Source: JACPXH01 sp964409225
GTDB taxonomy: Bacteria > Patescibacteriota > Minisyncoccia > JACPXH01
Reading direction: 5' to 3'
DNA: 58,407 nt
NCBI GenBank assembly: GCA_964409225.1
Contig: CAYPCM010000004.1
Location: forward strand, 1-58,407
Position 1 is the stretch's first letter. Every line of letters starts with the position of its first letter. The notes beneath the pieces were generated by a model. The model was not told the DNA's origin, made no database searches, and saw nothing but the letters and a program-made list of their open reading frames with translations. Both the position numbers and the translations under genes were made by a program. This document shows, piece by piece, positions 52,353 to 58,407 of the stretch.

Positions 52353-54578
52353 TTAACGACCCATATTATAGAGTTGCTTTACTTCAGCAGCACTCAATGC
52401 CCGATTATACACCCGGACTTCGTCAATGAGGCCGTCAATATAATTGCCATCTGACCTTCTTCCAATTTCCAGATTTTTAGTTAAATCTTGAGTACTATTC
52501 AAAGCGGCATTAACTTCGCTTCTATCAAGCACCCCATCGAGATAAAATTTAAGAGTAGTACCTCCTGCATATGTCAACACAAAATGATACCACCTATTAG
52601 TTTGTAACGACGTTCCTCCCGCTTCAATATCTATATAATGAAAATCTGAAGCTCCACCAGTATTATCCATGGCTATTCCGCCACCTTTAGTTACGCCTCC
52701 TGATGTTAGAGTTCTAACTTCAAATTGATTATTTGCCCCTTTGGTAATTAGCATATCGTAATCAGGTGGCAATGTATCAAAATATGCCCAAGCAGAAACA
52801 GTCATACCATTAGTAGGGTCAAAATTAAGTGATGAAGCTGCAGAAACACTCACATAATCATCACTCCCGTCAAAACTCAATGCCTGTCCGAGTTTGCCGA
52901 TGGCGGGGGCGGTGGAGGTGGACATGTTGGTGATGGTGCCGTCGTTGCCTTGACCCGAGCGATCATAGGCCTTGTTGGCGGTAAAGCTCACATCCGGGCC
53001 GTCGAAGGACCATTCGCCCACCAAGCTTGAATCGCGCAAGCGAATGTTTTGCGAAGTGTTTGCGCGCACAGAGCCGGCCAGATACAACTGCTTCACCTCT
53101 TGAGCCGTCAGCGCGCGGTTATAGACGCGGACTTCGTCAATGAGGCCGGGGAAACGTAAATCGTCTGCAGAGTTCACTTTTCTATTACCTATTCTACATG
53201 TTTCCGCGCCTGTAATGTCACCGATCCAATTTGAATCATCATGCGGACCTCCACTTCGCTCTGTCAAAGATTGAGATACGCCATCAACATATATTTTCGG
53301 AGCAACCGCATCTTGAACGGCGACCACATGATGCCATACATTTTCACTAACCGCTGGTGTTGAATAGTTCATTTCATTACCAGACGGCGGGTACGCATAC
53401 AGTCCTATAAATTTTGTCCCATTTCCTTCCGAGCTATACTCAATAGCCAAGACATTAAACGCGTCTGTTGATTTGCTGACACTAAAGAGCGCCCCTCTGT
53501 TAGTGTTACTTGCTTTAAACCAAAAACTAATACTTCCTTTTGTAAAACTAGAGATCAATTGCCCAAGAACATTTGTCCCATCGGCTGGACACGATACATA
53601 ATCATCACTCCCATCAAAACTCAACGCTTGGCCGAGTTTGCCGATGGCGGGGGCGGTTGAGGTGGACATGTTGGTGATGGTGCCGTCGTTGCCTTGACCC
53701 GAACGGTCATAGGCCTTGTTCGCGGCAAAACTCACGTCTGCCCCGTCAAACGACCACTCACCCACCAAGCTTGAGTCGCGGAACCGGATGTTCTGCGAGG
53801 TGTTCACATGCGCAGCGCCGGCCAGATATAGCTGCTTCACCTCTTGAGCCGTCAGCGCGCGGTTATAGATGCGGACTTCGTCAATGAGGCCGTTGAAGTC
53901 ATACTCTGCCGCAAGAGAATTATAGATGCCGATGAGAAAAGAAACCGTCTCCGTGGGAAGCGACACGGTGGCAGTTTCTGTCGCCTCCTGGACGCCGTTG
54001 ATGTAGACGCGAAGTGTATTGCTGCCATTGTAAGTCGCCGCGCCGTGATACCAGCGACCCGGAACGATAGTGGTTGTCGTGTCGTCATCGCCGACGACTG
54101 TCGTGCCATCGTAGACGAGGCAACGCAACCGGTCGTTCGTGTTGTTGATATAACAGGAGTAACCGCTCCCGTCCGCCGAATCACGACGGGAGAATATGTA
54201 GTTATTGGTATCGTGAATCGCATTGGCCTTGAACCAAAATGAAGCCGTCCAACCAGTTGTAACATTCAATGACGAGTTAGTCCCCGCATTTACATAATCA
54301 TCACTCCCATCAAAACTCAACGCTTGGCCGAGTTTGCCGATGGCGGGGGCGGTTGAGGTGGACATGTTGGTGATAGCGCCGTTGTTGCCGCTTCCCGATC
54401 GGTCTGACGCGATGTTCGTGGTGAAATTCACATCCGGGCCGTCGAACGTCCAATACCCCACCATGCCGAGGTTATTGATGGGTCGCGTGATGCGCCCGCC
54501 GGCAGAAACATCTCTGCCAAAGCCAAAAAGGAATACACCGAGGAGAATAAAGAAAAATGCGAGAGAAAACTTTTTCAT
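52353..54578 (-). CDS. Secreted protein with three LamG (concanavalin-like) domains
   Basis: The 741-residue product has a signal peptide (MKKFSLAFFFILLGVFLFGFG, cleavage near VSAGG) followed by three LamG_3 domains of about 230 residues each. Each starts with a (V/L)GxWxFDGxDVxF strand and contains LGQALSFDGSDDYV. Each ends with GLIDEVRIYNRALTAQEVKQLY. Such jelly-roll domains bind glycans and likely mediate surface attachment. The repeats are near identical at their ends but divergent in the middle. Its ATG directly abuts the left end of the four-helix cassette, so its original ribosome-binding region was replaced by that cassette's repeat. Confidence 0.92.
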   Translation of the reverse strand: MKKFSLAFFFILLGVFLFGFGRDVSAGGRITRPINNLGMVGYWTFDGPDVNFTTNIASDRSGSGNNGAITNMSTSTAPAIGKLGQALSFDGSDDYVNAGTNSSLNVTTGWTASFWFKANAIHDTNNYIFSRRDSADGSGYSCYINNTNDRLRCLVYDGTTVVGDDDTTTTIVPGRWYHGAATYNGSNTLRVYINGVQEATETATVSLPTETVSFLIGIYNSLAAEYDFNGLIDEVRIYNRALTAQEVKQLYLAGAAHVNTSQNIRFRDSSLVGEWSFDGADVSFAANKAYDRSGQGNDGTITNMSTSTAPAIGKLGQALSFDGSDDYVSCPADGTNVLGQLISSFTKGSISFWFKASNTNRGALFSVSKSTDAFNVLAIEYSSEGNGTKFIGLYAYPPSGNEMNYSTPAVSENVWHHVVAVQDAVAPKIYVDGVSQSLTERSGGPHDDSNWIGDITGAETCRIGNRKVNSADDLRFPGLIDEVRVYNRALTAQEVKQLYLAGSVRANTSQNIRLRDSSLVGEWSFDGPDVSFTANKAYDRSGQGNDGTITNMSTSTAPAIGKLGQALSFDGSDDYVSVSAASSLNFDPTNGMTVSAWAYFDTLPPDYDMLITKGANNQFEVRTLTSGGVTKGGGIAMDNTGGASDFHYIDIEAGGTSLQTNRWYHFVLTYAGGTTLKFYLDGVLDRSEVNAALNSTQDLTKNLEIGRRSDGNYIDGLIDEVRVYNRALSAAEVKQLYNMGR

Positions 54579-55040
54579 GAATTCTTAATTTCCAATTTTG
54601 AATTTTGAATCAAATTCGAATGCTTGAATTTTGAATGCGCGCCTTGTTCATAGAAGAAATGATTTTCCCAAAAATGAGTGTTAGCTCCTGCGCTTCTTTC
54701 CACAGCGTTTTGATTTCTTCTCTGTGCGGCGGAAAACATCGAGCAAGCATTCTCAGCCAGTGCTTAGATTCCTGCGCTTCTTTCTTGCAAATGAAGACCT
54801 TGTTCTTAAAGTCCTTTTTGGAACTCGCCGCGTTCGCCTCCATGTAATTGGCTCCGATGCCGGTGGCCGAACGAATCAGCTGACTGATAATTGGCTTGGA
54901 TATAGCATCCTGGGGCAGCTTCTTGCAGAAATCTATAACTCTCTCACCAAACTTGGCGGTTCGTTCTTCGAGGTCATAGTTGTTTCGAGTTTCAGTCATT
55001 TGGAATTCATTCAAAATTCAAAATTGGAAATTAAAAATTC
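54579..55040. mobile_element. Four-helix-bundle cassette with 32-bp AT-rich inverted ends
   Basis: The left end (54579-54610, GAATTCTTAATTTCCAATTT...) and the right end (55009-55040) are inverted repeats matching at 31 of 32 positions. The block sits exactly between the TGA of the 55041 gene and the ATG of the LamG gene, with no base to spare. It carries one gene. Confidence 0.85.
54610..54999 (-). CDS. S23-like four-helix-bundle protein
   Basis: The 129-residue protein (ATG 54999) reads MTETRNNYDLEERTAKFGERVIDFCKKLPQD, then the family core QLIRSATGIGANYMEANAASSKKDF..ICKKEAQESKHWLRML. It ends with helix 4 (LWKEAQELTLIFGKIISSM). The family (TIGR02436-type) is encoded in intervening sequences of 23S rRNA in some bacteria and also as free genes. 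The final residues (KARIQNSSIRI) are coded by the cassette end, the same kind of peptide as the scars in recG and tsaD. Confidence 0.92.
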   Translation of the reverse strand: MTETRNNYDLEERTAKFGERVIDFCKKLPQDAISKPIISQLIRSATGIGANYMEANAASSKKDFKNKVFICKKEAQESKHWLRMLARCFPPHREEIKTLWKEAQELTLIFGKIISSMNKARIQNSSIRI

Positions 55041-55685
55041 TCACCGGAACTCCCACGTCTGTAAAATCTTACCCAGCAGATCGTCCATCTCCGCATAAGC
55101 GGTGATTTGATACAGATACCCGCCGGACACAAACCACACTTCGCGCGTGTTCCCGAGCGAATCGTCGCGGCTTAAAAAGGCGAGCGCGTTTTCGCCGCCC
55201 ACCGAGACGGTCTGCGGCGTATCAATCGCCATGTCCGGAATGTCTTTCCGGATGCGCTCGGGCGTGATGGGGCCGGGCTTGCCCTGAGCGGGGTCGAAGG
55301 GCTCGTCGAATTCCGAAATGCGAATCTGGAACTCCTGCTTCTGGTCGTTTGGGTTGCGCATAAGCACTGTTTCGCCGTTGTCGTCTGGCGGCAGGGCGGT
55401 AACGGTGAACCCGGCCGGATAGCGGAACGAAAAATACGGTTTCGGGTGAGTATAAACGAGCGCGCCGGTTTCGCCGGCCGATTCTAACGACTTACGGCTA
55501 GTAGGGTCTGACCCTCCTGCGAGCGCATCTGCCCCGCCGGTTTTAACGATCGGATTTTCGGAAACAGCGGCCGGCTGCGGAGAACGCCTCAACGAAACGA
55601 ACGCGAATATCCCCGCCAGCACAAGAACGACGGCAATGAATACCGCGGGTCTTTTTGCGAATAACTCTAAGAATGGCTTTGCCAT
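55041..55685 (-). CDS. Membrane-anchored PsbP-like hypothetical protein, 214 aa
   Basis: One N-terminal TM helix (about 12-30, PAVFIAVVLVLAGIFAFV) precedes a linker and a globular domain. The domain begins YFSFRYPAGFTVTALPPDDNGETVLM, typical of the PsbP-like domains found on bacterial surfaces. Two parts derive from repeats. SDPTSR near residue 60 is coded by a RAYT-type REP (55500-55517), and EPFDPAQGKPGP near 125 is coded by a ttcgacccc-gctcaggg palindrome. No function is known. Its stop touches the four-helix cassette. Confidence 0.7.
   Translation of the reverse strand: MAKPFLELFAKRPAVFIAVVLVLAGIFAFVSLRRSPQPAAVSENPIVKTGGADALAGGSDPTSRKSLESAGETGALVYTHPKPYFSFRYPAGFTVTALPPDDNGETVLMRNPNDQKQEFQIRISEFDEPFDPAQGKPGPITPERIRKDIPDMAIDTPQTVSVGGENALAFLSRDDSLGNTREVWFVSGGYLYQITAYAEMDDLLGKILQTWEFR
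55500..55517. repeat. REP copy inside the PsbP-like gene
   Basis: AGTAGGGTCTGACCCTCC, read in frame; relatives lie at 55714-55736, 56271-56289 and 56467-56485. Confidence 0.8.
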
Positions 55686-55713
55686 AAAGTTATCTAATCG
55701 GCTCCAGCCCCAT

Positions 55714-55736
55714 AAAGTAGGGTCAGACCCTACTTT
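55714..55736. repeat. REP copy downstream of the RAYT gene
   Basis: AAAGTAGGGTC-AGACCCTACTTT is a near-perfect palindrome directly after the RAYT stop. Confidence 0.85.
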
Positions 55737-55739
55737 TGC

Positions 55740-56453
55740 TTATTCGATGATCTCCTGGCCGAATTCTGTTTGGCCGGCCTTAAAACGAATCCATTCTGCC
55801 ACAACTTCTCTACACCTCTTTTCACTGCCGTAGAAATCAAGAAAAAAATTACGGTCCACGACATGAAGGAACTTTGGTTCCCCAATATAATCGTTATAGC
55901 TTGATGCCCAATATCCCTCGAGTTCTTTGATTGCCCTCCCCGGGTTTTTGACTTTATGTTCTTTCCAACCCGGTTCCCAGAGTTCTACCGGATTGGTGTG
56001 CACGTATGCAAAGACGGCATTCAGCTGCACATCATTTTGAATTCGTACCGCCCTAAAACGCGACTGGAAAAGCGTACCAACCCTATCGTACTGTTTGTTA
56101 AAATAGGTGGAGTAGCCGCCCATTTTTTGCATGAATTGGGAAATGCCGCCTTCCTTGATTTCACGAAGAATGACATGAAAATGATTGGGCATAAGTGTAA
56201 ATGCCAACACTTCAACTATGGGAACATTTTTCATTTTGCGCTTTTCTTCAAGCCGCTTCACTAGCTTAATAGGAGGGTCTGACCCTACTATTAACGCCCA
56301 GAGGTCTGTGGATTCGGGAGTGTTACAAAACTCCAAACCCAAAATAAACCTGTGGTAATCTTGGGGTTTCAGAAAAATTTTACGTTTCTCAACCCCGCGC
56401 TTCACTACATGATAGATTCCGTTTATTTCAAATTGTCTTGGTTGTCTTGGCAT
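55740..56453 (-). CDS. REP-associated tyrosine transposase (RAYT, IS200-like)
   Basis: The 237-residue protein (ATG 56453) has the Y1-transposase features: RQFEINGIYHVVKRGVEKRKIF, the metal-binding HUH motif LMPNHFHVIL, the catalytic-Tyr helix MQKMGGYSTYFNKQYDRVGTLFQSRF and the C-terminal YVHTNPVE segment. RAYTs nick REP hairpins and are thought to spread them. REP copies lie on both sides, and one (56271-56289) is inside the gene itself, read as VGSDPPIK in a loop between the first strand and the HUH motif. All catalytic motifs are intact. Confidence 0.95.
   Translation of the reverse strand: MPRQPRQFEINGIYHVVKRGVEKRKIFLKPQDYHRFILGLEFCNTPESTDLWALIVGSDPPIKLVKRLEEKRKMKNVPIVEVLAFTLMPNHFHVILREIKEGGISQFMQKMGGYSTYFNKQYDRVGTLFQSRFRAVRIQNDVQLNAVFAYVHTNPVELWEPGWKEHKVKNPGRAIKELEGYWASSYNDYIGEPKFLHVVDRNFFLDFYGSEKRCREVVAEWIRFKAGQTEFGQEIIE
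56271..56289. repeat. REP copy inside the RAYT gene
   Basis: AGGAGGGTCTGACCCTACT in frame within its own transposase gene. Confidence 0.85.
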
Positions 56454-56466
56454 GATAGTAAACAAT

Positions 56467-56485
56467 AGGAGGGTCTGACCCTACT
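56467..56485. repeat. REP copy upstream of the RAYT gene
   Basis: AGGAGGGTCTGACCCTACT, identical to the copy inside the gene, 13 nt before its start codon. Confidence 0.85.
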
Positions 56486-56495
56486 TTGCTACTTA

Positions 56496-58406
56496 CTATC
56501 TTGATTGATACAGTGCACTCACCTCCGCCGCCGTCAGCGCGCGGTTGTAGATGCGGACTTCGTCAATGAGGCCACCGAATCCCGTAGCAGTATCGGTCGG
56601 TCTATTGCCGATGACCAAACTTCGCGCTGAATCAGTATCTGCGGTTCCTAGTGGGGCGGTGACTCTAGTTACACTCACCGAACTGCCATTTATATACATA
56701 GTAGGGTTATTGGCTGTCGAACTTTTATTATAGGTAATGACAACGTGGTTCCAGGCGCCGCCCGTAACAGTACCGCTACCGTTAAGCCACAACGCTTGCG
56801 ACAAACTAAATCTCTGCAAGAAGGTAATGCCTGTAGCTATGTTGAGGTACCACCCGCCATCGGGAGAAGTTTGGTTGTTGTCCTTGTTTACAACGTCTCC
56901 AATGTTTATGCTCGCATCAGGCCTCACCCAAACACTAACAGTTTTCGTGGTAATGTTGTCCAAAGTAGAACCGGATCCCGCATCCACATAATCATTACTC
57001 CCATCAAAATCCAACGCCTTGCCCAGGCGGCCGTTGACCCAGTCGGTGGAGGGATCCATGTTGGTGAGCGTGCCGTTGTTTTTCTGGCCGGAAAAGTCAG
57101 TGGCGGTGGCGCCCGCGCCGTCGTTCATTGACCAATAGCCGACCAGGCCGGAGCTATTCGGATTGCGCTGACTCACCCGTCCGGCTCGGTACAACGCACT
57201 CACCTCCGCCGCCGTCAGCGCGCGGTTGTAGATGCGGACTTCGTCAATGAGGCCGTTGAATGTTCTCGTAGTCCCTTCGTTATTGCCTATGATCAAATTT
57301 CCTGCGGCATCACTAGCGGTACTACCCGAGGGCGTTAAATTTTCCGTAGTTGGAGAAAGTACACCATTGATATAAAAAACTGCATCATTCGCCGTGGAGC
57401 TCATATCATAAGTTACAACCACATGCTGCCAAGTATTTAGCCTAATAGAGTTAGACGCTGAACTCCACGTCCCTTCACTTGCACCACCCCAAAATTGATT
57501 GAAAATAAGATTTGACCCATTTATTCTGAAACTCCATGTTGATGAGTCTTTATCGACAATACGCGAGGCACTGGCCTCCCCTGCACTCCTTGGATATATC
57601 CATGCTGCGACCGTTTTTACCGTAATGTCATCTAAAGAGGCTGGAGAGCCCGCATTCACATAATCATTACTCCCATCAAAATCCAACGCCTTGCCCAGGC
57701 GGCCGTTCACCCAGTCGGTGGAGGGGTCCATGTTGGTGAGCGTGCCGTGGTTCTTCTGGCCGGAAAAGTCAGTGGCCGTCGCACCCGCGCCGTCGTTCAG
57801 AGACCAGTAGCCGACCAAACCCGAGCTATTCGGATTGCGCTGGCTCACCTGGCCGGCTCGGTACAACGCACTCACCTCGCCAGCAGTCAGCGCGCGGTTA
57901 TAGACGCGGACTTCGTCAATGAGGCCGTTGAATCTTGTAGAAAGGTCTGACCTAATACCGATAAGCTGATTCTCCCCAGAATCAGTATCCGCGGTCCCAG
58001 ATGGGGCGATAATCCTCGATACACCCACAGATACCCCGTTAATATACATAGTGGGGTTGTTAGCCGTCGAACTCTTATCATAGGTAAGGGCGACGTGATT
58101 CCAAACGCCTGTCTTAATTTCGCCTGAAGTACTTATCCAATACCCCTGCGCAAGGGTAAACTGATGTTGGAATATAATAATGGAACTCACCCCAAGATCC
58201 CAACCACCGTTGGGGGTGGTTTTAGTGCCTCCTTTTTCTGCAATTGTTCCGCTTCCATTCGGTTTAACCCAAGCACTAACAGTTTTCGTGGTAATGTTAT
58301 CCAAGATAGCATTCGACCCCGCATCCACATAATCATTACTCCCATCAAAATCCAACGCTTTGCCCAGGCGGCCGTTGACCCAGTCGGTGGAAGGATCCAT
58401 GTTGGT
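56496..58406 (-). CDS. LamG-repeat surface protein (5' part beyond window)
   Basis: At least 635 residues are visible and the frame is open to the window edge. It holds three LamG modules of about 220 residues, each opening (SGLVGYWS(L/M)NDGAGATATDFSGQKN), then GTLTNMDPSTDWVNGRLGKA, then a variable middle and the ending GLIDEVR(V/I)YNRALTAAEVSALY. The conserved edges are almost identical at the DNA level while the middles differ, as expected if homologous exchange keeps edges uniform. It is probably a secreted adhesin. It differs from the 52353 protein in the module borders, so it is a paralogue, not a copy. Confidence 0.9.
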   Translation of the reverse strand, partial: TNMDPSTDWVNGRLGKALDFDGSNDYVDAGSNAILDNITTKTVSAWVKPNGSGTIAEKGGTKTTPNGGWDLGVSSIIIFQHQFTLAQGYWISTSGEIKTGVWNHVALTYDKSSTANNPTMYINGVSVGVSRIIAPSGTADTDSGENQLIGIRSDLSTRFNGLIDEVRVYNRALTAGEVSALYRAGQVSQRNPNSSGLVGYWSLNDGAGATATDFSGQKNHGTLTNMDPSTDWVNGRLGKALDFDGSNDYVNAGSPASLDDITVKTVAAWIYPRSAGEASASRIVDKDSSTWSFRINGSNLIFNQFWGGASEGTWSSASNSIRLNTWQHVVVTYDMSSTANDAVFYINGVLSPTTENLTPSGSTASDAAGNLIIGNNEGTTRTFNGLIDEVRIYNRALTAAEVSALYRAGRVSQRNPNSSGLVGYWSMNDGAGATATDFSGQKNNGTLTNMDPSTDWVNGRLGKALDFDGSNDYVDAGSGSTLDNITTKTVSVWVRPDASINIGDVVNKDNNQTSPDGGWYLNIATGITFLQRFSLSQALWLNGSGTVTGGAWNHVVITYNKSSTANNPTMYINGSSVSVTRVTAPLGTADTDSARSLVIGNRPTDTATGFGGLIDEVRIYNRALTAAEVSALYQSR

Positions 58407-58407
58407 G

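Overview
The window looks like a chromosome segment of a Patescibacteria (Candidate Phyla Radiation) bacterium, probably Parcubacteria-like. The reasons are a compact gene-dense layout with moderately high GC, an IF-2 that starts directly at its G domain, small core genes expressed from promoters that place the start codon at or within a few bases of the expected transcription start, TrbC/VirB2-like pilin genes beside a solute-binding protein, four-helix-bundle (S23-like) proteins, a RAYT transposase, and a very high load of short palindromic repeats. The taxonomic call is inference; no rRNA gene is present.

Layout. 1-5.5 kb: small genes, a CofE-like protein, tRNA-Arg and recG. 5.5-13.5 kb: a membrane glycosyltransferase, a Pup/UBact-like ubiquitin-like tag, two glycoside hydrolases, a DMT-type permease and a sulfite-oxidase-fold protein. 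13.4-20.2 kb: tsaD, valS, a PrsW-like protease, an Hsp20 and a PaaX/Cas2-like protein. 20.2-26 kb: a three-gene unknown operon with strong promoter, Shine-Dalgarno sites and terminator, then a pilin/solute-binding cluster. 26-35 kb: methyltransferase, gyrA, an MBL-fold protein, rpsA and an intein-containing ftsH. 35-44.3 kb: a tRNA-rich stretch with 12 standard tRNAs and two interrupted tRNA-like genes, plus rplS, infB, a pseudouridine synthase, a phosphoesterase, a 3D-domain protein and an amidase. 44-48 kb: a regulator, a PP2C-like/beta-propeller membrane protein and rplJ-rplL behind an attenuator. 48-58.4 kb: an O-antigen-ligase/TPR protein, LamG surface proteins and a cluster of small cassettes (four-helix bundle, GIY-YIG, RAYT).

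The most striking content is not in the proteins. (i) Twice, a complete tRNA gene (Phe, Val) sits between 13-bp inverted arms in the anticodon-loop position of another tRNA-like gene whose D-loop also carries a palindromic insertion. (ii) A covarying hairpin family with constant centre AAGCAGTT occurs four times, each time beside or inside a tRNA gene, and two copies are bracketed by 24-25 bp direct repeats. (iii) A 9-nt minisatellite has spread through about 5 kb, including inside genes. (iv) AT-rich repeats that form the ends of a four-helix-bundle cassette also occur as in-frame inserts in recG, tsaD, valS and a polymerase-like gene. (v) REP sequences of the RAYT occur inside coding regions, including that of the RAYT itself.

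How genes fit together: core translation and DNA-maintenance genes are mostly monocistronic or in short coupled pairs (rpsA-ftsH, rplJ-rplL, MBL-small membrane protein-gyrA-methyltransferase). Unknown accessory genes with strong Shine-Dalgarno sites form separate units ended by strong hairpins. Surface functions (LamG proteins, amidase, 3D protein, pilins, glycosyltransferase, O-antigen-like protein) fit an episymbiont-style envelope, but this is inference.
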